From Arthrobacter sp. UM1 (GTDB lineage Bacteria > Actinomycetota > Actinomycetes > Actinomycetales > Micrococcaceae), in the NCBI RefSeq assembly GCF_020483305.1, contig NZ_JACWAB010000002.1, positions 248,001-312,000 of the forward strand: a DNA stretch of 64,000 bases, in the 5' to 3' direction. Shown piece by piece: positions 53,590 through 63,297 of this stretch. A model generated the notes under the pieces. The model had not been told where the DNA came from, searched no databases, and was given only the letters and a program-made list of their open reading frames with translations. A program made the position numbers and the translations under genes. Position 1 is the first letter of the stretch. Each line of letters opens with the position of its first letter.

Positions 53590-54183
53590 GTGCCGAACGC
53601 CGACGAGTCCGCAGGAGACCTGATCGTCATCGGGGCTGCTGAAGACGAGCGAACCCTCACGCCCGCTGAGGAGGCCGTCGCCGAGGCTGTTCGCTCCGCC
53701 GTCCAGGACGGCGGGGCCGTTCTCGAGGACGTCGTGGTCCGAGACTCAGGACCGCACCGGAGCGTCCAGATCCTCATCGAGCGCGCCCAGTCCACCGGGA
53801 CAGCTCTGGACCTGGACGCCATTGCAGAGATCTCGCAGCCGGTCTCCGCGGCGCTGGACGCCTCGGACGCCATGGGGGAGGAGCCGTACGAGCTGGAGGT
53901 CTCCACGCCCGGAGCGTCCCGCCCCCTGACCCGCCGCCGCCATCTCGAGCGGAACATCGGCCGCTGGCTCACCGTGAAGCGCCACGGCAAGGAGTCCGCG
54001 AAGGGCCGCCTGCTCGAGCTCGGAGAGGACTCTCTCACGCTGCAGGGCGAGCTCCCCGCCAAGAAGGGGGTCACGCCGAAGCCGGCGGACCCTGTCTCCA
54101 TTCCGTTCACAGACATCGCGCAGGCCCGAGTCGACGTCGAGCTCTCGGCCCGTGACGCCCGCACCGAGGCTGAGGAGGCCTGA
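53590..54183 (+). CDS. rimP: Ribosome maturation factor RimP
   Basis: 197 residues. It helps assemble the 30S subunit. The N-terminal domain holds [42 protein letters not shown] and [14 protein letters not shown]; the C-terminal SH3-like domain begins with [15 protein letters not shown] ~20-residue N-terminal extension precedes the family region. The GTG has GGAGG upstream. nusA starts one base after its stop, the standard rimP-nusA-ylxR-infB order. Confidence 0.96.
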   Translation: MPNADESAGDLIVIGAAEDERTLTPAEEAVAEAVRSAVQDGGAVLEDVVVRDSGPHRSVQILIERAQSTGTALDLDAIAEISQPVSAALDASDAMGEEPYELEVSTPGASRPLTRRRHLERNIGRWLTVKRHGKESAKGRLLELGEDSLTLQGELPAKKGVTPKPADPVSIPFTDIAQARVDVELSARDARTEAEEA

Positions 54184-54184
54184 C

Positions 54185-55171
54185 ATGGACATCGACATGA
54201 GCGCTCTGCGCATGCTCGAGACGGAGCGGGACATCCCGCTCGAGAAGATCATCCCGGCGATCGAGCAGGCCGTCCTCATGGCCTACCAGAAGTCGCCCGG
54301 CGCCATCTCGCGCTCGCGCGCCGAGCTGGACCGCTCGAGCGGCAAGGTCACCATCTGGGCCCCGGAGGTCGAGGAGGACGGGACCGTCATCGGGGAGTTC
54401 GACGACACCCCGAACGGCTTCGGCCGGATCGCCGCCTCGACGGCGCGGCAGGTCATCCAGCAGCGTCTGCGGGACGCGGAGGACGACAACATCCTCGGCT
54501 CCTTCAAGGACAAGGAGGGGGAGATCCTCTCCGGCATCATCCAGCAGGGCCGGGACCCGCGTGTGGTGCTCGTGGACCTCGGGACCCTCGAGGCCGCTCT
54601 GCCGCCGAGCGAGCAGGCGCCGGGGGAGAAGTACGAGCACGGGCGCCGTCTGCGCTCCTTCGTGGTCCGCGTGGAGCGGGGCTTCAAGGGGCCGCAGGTG
54701 ACCCTTTCCCGGACTCACCCCGGGCTCGTCAAGAAGCTCTTCGAGCTCGAGGTCCCCGAGATCCTCGCCGGCCATGTGGAGATCGTCGCCCTGGCCCGCG
54801 AGGCCGGCCACCGCTCCAAGATCGCCGTGGCGGCCACGGCGCCCGGCATCAACGCCAAGGGCGCGTGCATCGGCGAGATGGGCACGCGCGTTCGGGCTGT
54901 GACCAACGAGCTCAACGACGAGAAGATCGACATCGTCGACTTCGACAAAGACCCCCGGACCTTCATCGCGAACGCCCTCAGCCCCTCCAAGGTGACGAGT
55001 GTCACCGTGCTCGACGAGGGGCTCAAGGCCGCCCGCGTCGTCGTCCCGGACAACCAGCTCTCCCTCGCCATCGGCAAGGAGGGGCAGAACGCCCGCCTCG
55101 CGGCGAAGCTGACCGGCTGGCGGATCGACATCAAGCCGGAGTCCAAGGCCGCGCCCGCCCAGGAGGGCTGA
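54185..55171 (+). CDS. nusA: Transcription termination/antitermination factor NusA
   Basis: 328 residues, the short actinobacterial form without the acidic C-terminal repeats of E. coli NusA. The N-terminal RNA-polymerase-binding domain begins [20 protein letters not shown], continued through about 105. S1 (about 115-185; [22 protein letters not shown]), KH1 ([18 protein letters not shown]) and KH2 ([37 protein letters not shown]) follow in order. It modulates pausing, termination and antitermination. It follows rimP directly. Confidence 0.97.
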   Translation: MDIDMSALRMLETERDIPLEKIIPAIEQAVLMAYQKSPGAISRSRAELDRSSGKVTIWAPEVEEDGTVIGEFDDTPNGFGRIAASTARQVIQQRLRDAEDDNILGSFKDKEGEILSGIIQQGRDPRVVLVDLGTLEAALPPSEQAPGEKYEHGRRLRSFVVRVERGFKGPQVTLSRTHPGLVKKLFELEVPEILAGHVEIVALAREAGHRSKIAVAATAPGINAKGACIGEMGTRVRAVTNELNDEKIDIVDFDKDPRTFIANALSPSKVTSVTVLDEGLKAARVVVPDNQLSLAIGKEGQNARLAAKLTGWRIDIKPESKAAPAQEG

Positions 55172-55246
55172 GCCCTCCGGTGCGTCGGGACAGGCCCCGG
55201 ACGCCCCTCTGGCGTGCGCGGCGGCCGTCTCGCGTTAGGATGAAGG

Positions 55247-55594
55247 GTGACCCTTTCTCGCGGCGGCAGTGTGAGCCCGGGCCCGGAAGCCGAGGCTTCC
55301 GTCCGGACACAGCGCAGCACGCCGCAGAGAACCTGCATCGGGTGCCGCTCGGTCTCTGACCGCTCGGCCCTGGTGCGCCTGGCGCTCGAACAGCACGGTG
55401 ACGTGCCGAGCGTCGTCGTCGACCCTCGCGCGGCGCTCCCCGGCCGGGGAGCGTGGATCCACCGGGATCCCGCGTGCGTCTCGGCGGCACTGAAGCGGAA
55501 GGCCGCTCACCGAGCTTTCCGTCGGGGCGTTGACGACGCCCCGTTGTCGGAGTGGCTTTCCACCTTGACGAACATGTCCGTGAATCCAGCATGA
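55247..55594 (+). CDS. ylxR: YlxR family RNA-binding protein (DUF448)
   Basis: 115 residues. The DUF448 core is clear: QRTCIGCRSVSDRSALVRLAL from about residue 27 with the C30/C33 pair, then VVDPRAALPGRGAWIHRD and a basic AALKRKAAHRAFRRG helix. YlxR proteins bind RNA or the RNase P complex, and roles in transcription have been reported. The GTG at 55247 is preceded by TAGGAT at 5 nt, so an extra leaderless promoter may exist within the operon; the 76-bp gap to nusA leaves room for it. Confidence 0.9.
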   Translation: MTLSRGGSVSPGPEAEASVRTQRSTPQRTCIGCRSVSDRSALVRLALEQHGDVPSVVVDPRAALPGRGAWIHRDPACVSAALKRKAAHRAFRRGVDDAPLSEWLSTLTNMSVNPA

Positions 55595-55761
55595 AAGCGG
55601 GTCTGACTCCAATGGACACCCGATGAGCAACAAGCGATGAGTGCTTCACGATGAAGTTCACATTCTGCGCTTTCAACTGCTGCGTCACGCCTCGTCTCGG
55701 GGCGGTGAACAGCGAAGACTAACGGCCCGAACCTGTCCGGCTCGGGCCAGACAGGAGAAGA
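55595..55761 (+). other. ylxR-infB gap
   Basis: 167 bp of lower GC content and no gene seen. A hairpin of GGCCCGA with TCGGGCC (about 55727-55749) lies just before the infB ribosome site AGGAGAAG and might affect infB translation. Several ATGA words occur near 55623-55660 without a credible frame. Confidence 0.35.
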
Positions 55762-58749
55762 GTGGCTAAGGTCCGCGTTCACGAGCTCGCGAAAGAGCTC
55801 AACATCACCTCGAAAGAGGCTCTCGACAAATTGAAGGAGATGGGCGAGTTCGTCCGCTCCGCATCCTCCACGGTGGAGCCCCCCGTGGTGAAGAAGCTCC
55901 GCGGCGCGTACGCGGACAAGGGCGGCGCCGCCAAGCCCGCTGAGTCCGCCGCGCCGAAGCAGGGCGGCTCTGCCCAGTCCGGCTCCGCGCAGTCCGGCTC
56001 CCAGCCGAGCGCGGCCAAGGCGGGGGAGTCCTCCGCCAAGCCGGGCGCGGGCAAGCAGTCCGCAGGCGCCGCCAAGAAGCCGGCCGCCTCGTCCGCCGGC
56101 GCACCCACGCCCGGTCCCAAGCCGGGGCAGGCCACGCCGGCCACGGCCGGCAAGGCCGCACCCGCGTCCGCGCAGAAGGCCTCTGACCCTGCTGCGAGCG
56201 CTCCGGCCGCGTCGGAGAAGCCCGCGCCTCAGGCACCGGCTCAGTCCTCGGCGCCCAAGCCCTCCCAGCAGGGGCAGGGCGCGCGCCCCACGCCCGGCCG
56301 TGCGCCGAGCCCGGGCCCCCGTCCGGGCAACAACCCGTTCGGTGTGGGACAGGGCTCCCGCTCGCCCCGCCCCGGCGCCCAGCAGGGCCAGGGCAGCCGC
56401 AGCGGCGGTCCGCGCCCCGGTGCACCGCGTCCGGGCAACAACCCGTTCGCCACGAGCCAGGGCATGCCGCGTCCGGCAGGCCGCGACGGCCAGGCTGGCC
56501 AGGGCGGTCCGCGTCCGGGCGCACCCCGTCCTCCGCGGGACGGCCGCACGGCCGCACCGCGGCCCGGCCAGGCCGGTCAGGGCGGTCCCCGTCCGGGCGC
56601 GCCCCGCACCGGCGCACCGCGTCCGGGCCAGGCCGGTCAGGGCGGCCCCCGTCCCGGCGCACCGCGCCCGAACCCGAACATGATGCCCAAGAGCGTCGAG
56701 CGTCCCGCACCGTCCGGCGGCGGCCGTCCTGGCCGTCCCGGCGGCGGTCCCGGCCGTCCGGGCGGTCCCGGCGGCGGCTTCCGTCCGGGCGGCGGCGGCC
56801 GAGGCCGCGGCGGCACGGCCGGAGCCTTCGGCAAGGGCGGTCCGAGCCGCGGCAAGCAGCGCAAGTCGAAGCGGGCCAAGCGGCAGGAGCTGGAGCAGAT
56901 GAGCGCTCCGTCGCTCGGCGGCGTGAGCGTCCCGCGCGGCAACGGCGAGACGGTCATCCGCCTGCGCCGCGGCTCCTCGGCCACGGACTTCGCGGAGAAG
57001 ATCAACGCCAACCCGGCGGCGCTCGTCACTGTGCTCTTCCACCTCGGCGAGATGGCCACGGCCACGCAGTCGCTGGACGAGGCCACGTTCGAGGTCCTCG
57101 GCGAGGAGCTCGGCTACAAGATCGAGGTCGTCTCGCCGGAGGACGAGGAGCGCGAGCTCTTCGAGTCCTTCGACATCAACCTCGAGGACGAGCTCGAGGC
57201 CGAGTCTGACGAGGACCGTCTCCCGCGGCCCCCGGTGGTCACGGTCATGGGCCACGTGGACCACGGCAAGACCCGCCTCCTCGACGCGATCCGCAAGTCC
57301 AACGTCATCGAGGGCGAGCACGGAGGCATCACCCAGCACATCGGCGCCTACCAGGTGCGGCATGAGCACGAGGGCGACGACCGCCAGATCACCTTCATCG
57401 ACACCCCGGGCCACGAGGCCTTCACGGCCATGCGCGCCCGCGGCGCCAAGGTGACGGACATCGCGGTCCTCGTGGTCGCGGCCGACGACGGCGTCATGCC
57501 CCAGACGGTCGAGGCGCTCAACCACGCCCAGGCCGCCGAGGTGCCGATCGTCGTCGCCGTCAACAAGGTGGACAAGGACGGGGCCAACCCGGACAAGATC
57601 AAGGGCCAGCTCACCGAGTACGGCCTGGTGCCGGAGGAGTACGGCGGCGACACGATGTTCGTCGAGGTCTCCGCGCTCCAGAACCAGGGCATCGACGAGC
57701 TCCTCGAGGCGGTCCTCCTCACGGCGGACGCCGCGCTCGAGCTCACGGCCAACCCGGACAAGGACGCCCGAGGCATCGCGATCGAGGCGAACCTGGACAA
57801 GGGCCGCGGCTCCGTCGCCACGGTGCTGGTCCAGTCGGGCACGCTCGCCATCGGCGACGCGATCGTCGCGGGCGTGGCCCACGGCAAGGTCCGCGCGATG
57901 TTCGACGAGAACGGCGAGAAGGTCAAGAAGGCCGGACCGTCGCGTCCCGTCCAGGTGCTCGGCCTCTCCACGGTCCCGCGGGCCGGCGACACGTTCATCG
58001 TCACCGACGACGAGCGCACCGCCCGCCAGATCGCCGAGAAGCGCGAGGCCGCGGACCGTGCGGCGCTCCTGGCGAAGCGCCGCAAGCGCGTCAGCCTCGA
58101 GGACCTGGACCAGGCTGTGGCCGAGGGCAAGATCGACACCCTCAACCTCATCCTCAAGGGCGACGTCTCCGGTGCCGTCGAGGCGCTCGAGGACTCGCTC
58201 CTCAAGATCGAGGTGGACGACTCGGTCCAGCTGCGCGTCATCCACCGCGGCGTCGGCGCCATCACGCAGAACGACGTGAACCTGGCGACGGTGGACAACG
58301 CGATCATCATCGGCTTCAACGTGCGCCCGGCAGAGCGCGTCCAGGAGCTGGCGGACAAGGAGGGCGTGGACATGCGCTACTACTCCGTCATCTACCAGGC
58401 GCTCGACGAGATCGAGGCGGCCCTCAAGGGCATGCTCAAGCCGGAGTACGAGGAGGTCCAGCTCGGCACGGCGGAGATCCGCGAGGTCTTCCGCTCCTCG
58501 AAGTTCGGCAACATCGCCGGCTCGATCGTCCGCGACGGCATCATCCGCCGCAACGCCAAGGCCCGCCTCGTGCGGGACGGCAGCGTGGTCGGAGAGGGCC
58601 TCGCCATCGAGTCGCTGCGCCGCTTCAAGGACGACGCGACCGAGGTCCGCGAGGGCTACGAGTGCGGTATCGGGCTCGGATCCTTCAACGACATCAAGGA
58701 AGGCGACATCATCGAGACGTTCGAGATGCGCGAGAAGCCCCGCGACTAG
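55762..58749 (+). CDS. infB: Translation initiation factor IF-2
   Basis: 995 residues. It places fMet-tRNA on the ribosome in a GTP-dependent way. The N-terminal IF2N module ([19 protein letters not shown]) is followed by ~350 residues of low-complexity Ala/Lys/Pro, then repeated [13 protein letters not shown] units (about 180-310), and a Lys/Arg-rich segment with the second IF2N. The G domain has GHVDHGKT (about 497), DTPGHEAF (547) and NKVDK (601). Domains II-IV end the protein. The GTG start has GGAGAAG upstream. The repeats lie only in the variable region. Confidence 0.97.
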   Translation: MAKVRVHELAKELNITSKEALDKLKEMGEFVRSASSTVEPPVVKKLRGAYADKGGAAKPAESAAPKQGGSAQSGSAQSGSQPSAAKAGESSAKPGAGKQSAGAAKKPAASSAGAPTPGPKPGQATPATAGKAAPASAQKASDPAASAPAASEKPAPQAPAQSSAPKPSQQGQGARPTPGRAPSPGPRPGNNPFGVGQGSRSPRPGAQQGQGSRSGGPRPGAPRPGNNPFATSQGMPRPAGRDGQAGQGGPRPGAPRPPRDGRTAAPRPGQAGQGGPRPGAPRTGAPRPGQAGQGGPRPGAPRPNPNMMPKSVERPAPSGGGRPGRPGGGPGRPGGPGGGFRPGGGGRGRGGTAGAFGKGGPSRGKQRKSKRAKRQELEQMSAPSLGGVSVPRGNGETVIRLRRGSSATDFAEKINANPAALVTVLFHLGEMATATQSLDEATFEVLGEELGYKIEVVSPEDEERELFESFDINLEDELEAESDEDRLPRPPVVTVMGHVDHGKTRLLDAIRKSNVIEGEHGGITQHIGAYQVRHEHEGDDRQITFIDTPGHEAFTAMRARGAKVTDIAVLVVAADDGVMPQTVEALNHAQAAEVPIVVAVNKVDKDGANPDKIKGQLTEYGLVPEEYGGDTMFVEVSALQNQGIDELLEAVLLTADAALELTANPDKDARGIAIEANLDKGRGSVATVLVQSGTLAIGDAIVAGVAHGKVRAMFDENGEKVKKAGPSRPVQVLGLSTVPRAGDTFIVTDDERTARQIAEKREAADRAALLAKRRKRVSLEDLDQAVAEGKIDTLNLILKGDVSGAVEALEDSLLKIEVDDSVQLRVIHRGVGAITQNDVNLATVDNAIIIGFNVRPAERVQELADKEGVDMRYYSVIYQALDEIEAALKGMLKPEYEEVQLGTAEIREVFRSSKFGNIAGSIVRDGIIRRNAKARLVRDGSVVGEGLAIESLRRFKDDATEVREGYECGIGLGSFNDIKEGDIIETFEMREKPRD

Positions 58750-58763
58750 CATTCGCGGAGCGC

Positions 58764-58796
58764 ACGGCCCGGCCAGCATCCCGCTGGCCGGGCCGT
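58764..58796 (+). terminator. Hairpin terminator after infB
   Basis: A perfect 14-bp stem (58764-58777 with 58783-58796) with a 5-nt loop begins 14 nt past the infB stop. It separates the infB and rbfA transcripts. Confidence 0.85.
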
Positions 58797-58798
58797 CC

Positions 58799-58804
58799 TA
58801 GACT
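58799..58804 (+). promoter_or_regulatory. -10 box TAGACT of the rbfA-truB operon
   Basis: TAGACT lies just after the terminator and 55 nt before the rbfA ATG. A leader of about 50 nt with GGAGG as ribosome site is implied. Confidence 0.45.
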
Positions 58805-58859
58805 TAAGGGCGGGCCGTCCGGGTGAGGGCGGCCCCCACCACGCCGACCGGAGGTTCCC

Positions 58860-59303
58860 ATGGCAGATCCCGCACGCGCAGCCAAGCTCGCCGACCGCAT
58901 CAAGTCCGTTGTCGCGCGGGCTCTCGAGACGCGCATCAAGGACGAGCGCCTCGGCTTCGTGACCATCACCGACGCGCGGGTCACCAACGACCTCCAGCAC
59001 GCCACCGTCTACTACACGGTCTTCGGGGACGAGGAGGCCAAGGCGAACTCCGTGGCCGCCCTCGAGGCCAACCGCGGACGGCTCCGCAAGGCCATCGGGG
59101 ACAACATCCGCATGCGCCTCACGCCGACGCTGACGCTCGTGGCGGACGAGGTCCCGGAGAACGCCCAGCAGGTGGAGGACCTGCTCCGCGCCGCCCGCGA
59201 GCGGGACGCGGAGGTCGCCAAGCTCGCCGAGGGCGCCCAGTACGCCGGCGGGGAGAACCCGTACGCAGCGGACGAGGACGACGAGGAGGACGCCTCCAAG
59301 TGA
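58860..59303 (+). CDS. rbfA: Ribosome-binding factor A
   Basis: 147 residues. A 30S maturation factor with a KH-like fold: KLADRIKSVVARALETRIKDERL is split here as seen, then FVTITDARVTNDLQHATVYYTVFG and RMRLTPTLTLVADE. The C-terminal ~25 residues are an acidic tail (DEDDEEDASK). CGGAGG precedes the ATG. The stop overlaps the truB GTG (GTGA). Confidence 0.96.
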   Translation: MADPARAAKLADRIKSVVARALETRIKDERLGFVTITDARVTNDLQHATVYYTVFGDEEAKANSVAALEANRGRLRKAIGDNIRMRLTPTLTLVADEVPENAQQVEDLLRAARERDAEVAKLAEGAQYAGGENPYAADEDDEEDASK

Positions 59304-60271
59304 CGCCTCGCCCCTCACACGGCGGCCATCCGCGCGGGGGAGCTGCTCCCGCGGCGAACGGCCTCGTCGTCGTCGACAAGCCCCAGGGCATGACGAGCCA
59401 CGACGTCGTGGCCCGGGTGCGCCGCCTCGCGGGCACCCGGAAGGTAGGTCACGCGGGGACGCTGGACCCGATGGCCACCGGCGTGCTCATCGTGGGCGTC
59501 AACAAGGCGACGCGACTGCTCACGTTCATCGTGGGCACGAGCAAGGAGTACACCGCCACGATGCGCCTCGGCGAGACGACGGTGACGGACGACGCGGAGT
59601 CGGAGGTCGTCGAGCGGAGGATCGCCGCGGCCGTGACCCGGGAATCCTTCGAGGAGGCCGCTCGGCGCTTCCGCGGCGAGATCATGCAGATCCCGTCCGC
59701 CGTGAGCGCCATCAAGGTCAAGGGCCAGCGAGCGTATGACATGGTCCGCAAGGGCGAGAACGTGGAGCTCGAGCCGCGGCCCGTCACGGTGTTCTCGCTC
59801 GACGTCCTCGACTTCCGCCGCGCCCCGGACGGCAAGACCATCGACGTGGACGTCCGCGTCCGCTGCTCCTCCGGCACGTACATCCGCGCCCTCGCGCGGG
59901 ATCTCGGCGAGACGCTCGACGTCGGCGCGCACCTCACCGCCCTGCGCCGCACCGAGGTGGGCCCCTACACGCTCGAGCACGCCTCGAGCCTGGACGAGCT
60001 CGCCGAGGACTTCCGAGTCCTCGATCTCGACGAGGCCGCAGCGGCCCTGCTCCCGAACCGCGAGCTGACGGCCGAGGAGGCCGTGGAGGTCGGGTTCGGA
60101 CGGAAGATCGCCTCCTCCGGATGGGACGGCCCGACGGCGGCCGTGGACCCCGAGGGCCGTGTCGTGGCGATCGTCGAGGACCGCGGGGACACGGTGAAGT
60201 CGCTCGTCGTGTTCCGCCCCGGCGAGGAGATGCAGGCGGCCGCCGAGAGCGGGAAGGCGGGCGGCGCCTGA
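59300..60271 (+). CDS. truB: tRNA pseudouridine(55) synthase
   Basis: 323 residues. It forms pseudouridine 55 in the T-loop. The catalytic Asp is D56 in HAGTLDPMATGVL; other motifs are VVVDKPQGMTSHDVV, YTATMRLGETT, IPSAVSAIKVKGQRAYDM and GTYIRALARDLG. A C-terminal PUA-like part holds GFGRKIASSGWDG. The GTG start overlaps the rbfA stop. In most relatives ribF follows truB; here two membrane proteins follow instead, joined by a stop/start overlap. Confidence 0.96.
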   Translation: MTPRPSHGGHPRGGAAPAANGLVVVDKPQGMTSHDVVARVRRLAGTRKVGHAGTLDPMATGVLIVGVNKATRLLTFIVGTSKEYTATMRLGETTVTDDAESEVVERRIAAAVTRESFEEAARRFRGEIMQIPSAVSAIKVKGQRAYDMVRKGENVELEPRPVTVFSLDVLDFRRAPDGKTIDVDVRVRCSSGTYIRALARDLGETLDVGAHLTALRRTEVGPYTLEHASSLDELAEDFRVLDLDEAAAALLPNRELTAEEAVEVGFGRKIASSGWDGPTAAVDPEGRVVAIVEDRGDTVKSLVVFRPGEEMQAAAESGKAGGA

Positions 60272-60645
60272 TGTGGGACTGGAACTTCTGGGTGGTCTTC
60301 GCGGCGGGCGCTGTCTGCACCGTGGCGGGCGTCTGGTTCGCGCTGAAGAACCACGGGCCGAATGACGTCACGATGGGCGGGGCGGGCCTCGTCCTCCTGG
60401 CGACGCTCGTCTACGCCGTGGCGGCCGTGGTGCGCCCCGCTGCGGGCGACCACCCGCAGGGCAGCGTCCCCGAGCTCTGGGCGTACATGCTCACGGCGCT
60501 TGTGCTGCCGGTGGGCGGCGTGTGGTGGGCGCTCGTGGAGCGTACCCGCTGGTCCAACCTCGTCCTCGCGGCCGTGGGGCTCGTGGGCATCGTCATGGCA
60601 GGCCGCATGAACCAGATCTGGTACGGAGGAGGGCTCGGCGGATGA
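60271..60645 (+). CDS. Small four-helix membrane protein
   Basis: 124 residues with four hydrophobic segments (about 5-25, 36-56, 70-90 and 98-115) and short polar ends. I do not recognise a family. Its start shares the A of the truB stop, and its stop overlaps the next start (ATGA), so it is translationally coupled on both sides and expressed with rbfA-truB. Its role is unknown. Confidence 0.8.
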   Translation: MWDWNFWVVFAAGAVCTVAGVWFALKNHGPNDVTMGGAGLVLLATLVYAVAAVVRPAAGDHPQGSVPELWAYMLTALVLPVGGVWWALVERTRWSNLVLAAVGLVGIVMAGRMNQIWYGGGLGG

Positions 60646-61097
60646 GCCGGAGCGAGAAGCGGGCGGACAGGTTGGATCGGACGAACCGGCGAGATGCCGC
60701 CGCTGAAAACGGCGGGCACGGCCCCGGTCGCCTGCTCGTGGCGGTCTATGCCGTGTTCGCCATCGCGGCCACAGCCCGAGGCCTCTTCCAGATCCTGACC
60801 AAGTTCGGCGAGGCCCCGCTCGCGTACGTCCTCAGCCTCGTCGCGGGGCTCGTGTACATCGTGGTCACGGTTGCGCTCGCCCGCCGCGGCGAGCGGTGGC
60901 GGAAGATCGCGACGGCGGCCCTCGTGGTGGAACTCCTCGGCGTGCTCGTGATCGGCACGTTCAGCCTCCTGGCGCCCGGCGACTTCCCGCACGACACCGT
61001 GTGGTCCGTCTACGGGCGCGGCTACCTCTTCATCCCGCTCGTCCTGCCGGTGCTGGGCCTGTGGTGGGTGCGGCGCCAGGCTGCTGACGGCAGCTGA
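60642..61097 (+). CDS. Four-helix integral membrane protein of the truB operon
   Basis: 151 residues. An Arg/Lys/Asp-rich cytoplasmic start of about 28 residues is followed by four membrane segments: LLVAVYAVFAIAATARGLFQ, AYVLSLVAGLVYIVVTVALA, IATAALVVELLGVLVIGTFS and GYLFIPLVLPVLGLWWV. Proteins of this layout are conserved next to truB/ribF in actinobacteria and are annotated only as integral membrane proteins. GGAGGAGGG lies upstream of the ATG, inside the preceding gene. Confidence 0.82.
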   Translation: MSRSEKRADRLDRTNRRDAAAENGGHGPGRLLVAVYAVFAIAATARGLFQILTKFGEAPLAYVLSLVAGLVYIVVTVALARRGERWRKIATAALVVELLGVLVIGTFSLLAPGDFPHDTVWSVYGRGYLFIPLVLPVLGLWWVRRQAADGS

Positions 61098-61205
61098 GAC
61101 GAAGATGCAGGCGGACAACGCCTGTGATAGGAATGAGGCCACCCACCGGCTGACCGTCAGCAGCTGATCCCCTTCGACATCCGCTTCAAGGCGAAGGAGG
61201 GGCAC

Positions 61206-61268
61206 GTGACAGTGACGCCCGCAGGAGACGTCCGGTCAGCTCGGAAGACGGCGAGCCGGACGTGCTGA
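61206..61268 (+). CDS. 20-codon reading frame overlapping the permease start
   Basis: A GTG at 61206 with a strong AAGGAGGGG 5 nt upstream opens a 20-residue frame that is Arg/Thr-rich and ends in Cys. Its TGA (61266-61268) lies just inside the next gene, whose GTG is at 61262 in another frame. The permease has no ribosome site of its own, so this frame probably serves to couple translation. It could also be a real small peptide, but it has no signal or hydrophobic segment and does not resemble a lactococcin 972 precursor. Confidence 0.45.
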   Translation: MTVTPAGDVRSARKTASRTC

Positions 61269-63214
61269 AAACAGCTCTGCGCGTCATCGCGGCACTGGTC
61301 GGTCTGCTGTGCTGCCTCTTCTCGTTCCTGTCTGTGCGCGCGGCGGACGAGGCGTTTCCAGCGCAGTCTCAGGGCAGGTTCTCGTTCAAGGTCGGTGCCG
61401 CGCAGCTGAGCAAGGACGAGCTCGTCGCCGGTTTGGATGCCTTCGCCCGAGACCAGGGCGTCGACATCATCAAAGAGGTCCCGAACCCGGAGAACTTCCA
61501 TGCGGGAAAGGACCTCGTTCTCTTCGGCAGCCGCCCGGACTATCTCGGGACCGAGGTGCCGTATACCGACCCGTGGACTCACGGCACGTGGAGGGGGCCG
61601 GACCAGCTGGGCTCTGCCAGCCTCGACGGGACCTTCCTGATCCGCGGGGACCGGCTTCCCTTTGCGGAGCTCAGAGACTGGGCGGCGGCGCGCCACCTCG
61701 AGGTGGACTTCACCGCGGAGAAGAGCGCGGCACTCGTGCTCCAGATGGCGCTCGTGAGCACGGGGGCGTGGGTTCCGGCTCTGACGAGCGGGGCGCTCCT
61801 CCTCGCCTTGGCTCTCATGTGGTCCTGCGCCCGATCGACTGACCGCAGGTGTCGTCTCCAGCTGGGCGTGCGAAGCGCCTCCGTCCTCGCCACGGAGACA
61901 GTCTCACTTCTCAAGGCGGTCGCCCCGCCTCTCGTGGCCGGGACGGCGCTCGGCCTCTTCTGCGCTGTGCCAGCGGCAGGGGAGCCCTGGCTGTGGGGCT
62001 ACGCCCTGCTCTCCATGGGGGCGGCCGCTGCCCTCGGCGTGCTCGTCGTGGCGGCATACATCCTGGTGGCGGCCGCGTCCTGGCCGTCCGTGAAGCAGCT
62101 GACGTCCCGGCGGCCGTCCATCGCCGGACATCGGTTTGCCGCCCAGGCCGTCGCGTGGGCCTCCCTGTTCCTTGTGGTGACCTCGCTCCCGGCGGTGGGG
62201 CATTCCACTGTCCGGGCCTTCGAAGCTTCACGGGACCTGGCCCAGTGGAGCAGATTCGGCGACTTCGCTTCGGTGCGCGTGCGGGGCTCCCTGGAAAACG
62301 CCGCTGTGACGGACCCGGCCCTGGCCCGAGTCGCCCGGGAGCATGAGCGGGAGGGCGGCCTGTTCTTCAGCCAGGTGGTGGATCCTGAACAGCTGCCCCC
62401 GCTCGGGGCGAGCGGGTTCGACGCCGTCGTCATCGTCAACCGGGCCTACGCAGAGCAGGCCGGGGTGCGGGGAGGGGGCCGCCTTGTGCCTGTTGAAGAC
62501 ACCCGGATCGGGCCGTCTCTCAAGGCTGAACTCGAGGCCGTGACGGAGCTGTGGCTCCGTCCGGTGGGCTACGGCGAAAAGCCAGGCTGGCCGTTCTCCC
62601 TCGTCACGGCGGAGGCGGGCGCGTTCACGGTCATCGAGCACCAGGACAAGCCGCTCCGCCGCCTGGAGAAACCGCTGATCCTCGTGACAGACGCCGCAGC
62701 GGAGGCCTTCAAAGACGGCCACCTGGTCTCCCTCATGACAACCGGAAACGTCCTCTTCGGTCCGAGCGAGCAGCTCAGCCGGCGAGTGGCGGCGAGCGAG
62801 GCCGCCCCGATCGTCCTCTCCGTGGACCGGGTGGCGGACACCGCTCTGGCGGAGAGCCGCAGACACGCACAGACAGCGTGGATGAACGTCATCGGCCTGC
62901 TGCTCGCCCTCGTCGCGCTCGTCTTCTCGGCAGGGATCTCGGCGTGGACCTGCGCGGCCGTTCGAGCGCAGCGGATCGCCGCCCAGCGTCGCGCCGGCTG
63001 GGCGTGGGCGAAGATCCTGGCCAGGCGCGTTGTGGGGGAGTCCGCCGTCGCGGTGATCCTCTCCGCGGGCGTGGCGCTCGCCGGGCTCGCCTTCTCCGGC
63101 ACGTCGGGCCTGTGGGCGCTCGGAGCGGTGCCGCTCTTCGTCCTCGTCAGCGGCGCATCGCTGTTCGCTGCCTCTCGCGCCGTCTTCGAGGGCTCAGCTC
63201 GGAGGCGGTCGTGA
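61262..63214 (+). CDS. Bacteriocin-associated (lactococcin-972-group-like) membrane permease
   Basis: 650 residues. Layout: an N-terminal membrane segment (about 7-28), a ~130-residue outside domain, membrane segments near 158-182, 212-236, 245-272 and 290-312, a second outside domain (~315-535), then three segments (about 542-570, 598-620, 622-645). This double-domain, seven- or eight-helix shape and length match the bacteriocin-associated integral membrane proteins that pair with the lactococcin 972 ABC ATPase; motifs are too weak for certainty. It would be the permease for the ATPase 83 bp downstream. No bacteriocin gene is seen in the window. The start has no ribosome site except through the short upstream frame. 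Confidence 0.65.
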   Translation: MLKTALRVIAALVGLLCCLFSFLSVRAADEAFPAQSQGRFSFKVGAAQLSKDELVAGLDAFARDQGVDIIKEVPNPENFHAGKDLVLFGSRPDYLGTEVPYTDPWTHGTWRGPDQLGSASLDGTFLIRGDRLPFAELRDWAAARHLEVDFTAEKSAALVLQMALVSTGAWVPALTSGALLLALALMWSCARSTDRRCRLQLGVRSASVLATETVSLLKAVAPPLVAGTALGLFCAVPAAGEPWLWGYALLSMGAAAALGVLVVAAYILVAAASWPSVKQLTSRRPSIAGHRFAAQAVAWASLFLVVTSLPAVGHSTVRAFEASRDLAQWSRFGDFASVRVRGSLENAAVTDPALARVAREHEREGGLFFSQVVDPEQLPPLGASGFDAVVIVNRAYAEQAGVRGGGRLVPVEDTRIGPSLKAELEAVTELWLRPVGYGEKPGWPFSLVTAEAGAFTVIEHQDKPLRRLEKPLILVTDAAAEAFKDGHLVSLMTTGNVLFGPSEQLSRRVAASEAAPIVLSVDRVADTALAESRRHAQTAWMNVIGLLLALVALVFSAGISAWTCAAVRAQRIAAQRRAGWAWAKILARRVVGESAVAVILSAGVALAGLAFSGTSGLWALGAVPLFVLVSGASLFAASRAVFEGSARRRS

Positions 63215-63297
63215 GCCGCACGCCGGAGGGCGGCCCCCGCATCCACGCCACCACACCCAGGCGGGCTTCCGCCTCGCGCAGAAATCGGAGTCACACC

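Noticed and set aside
61098-61262. A lactococcin 972-type precursor gene
   Set aside because: No frame here has a signal peptide of about 25 residues followed by a 60-70-residue Trp/Gly-rich mature peptide; only the 20-codon frame is present.
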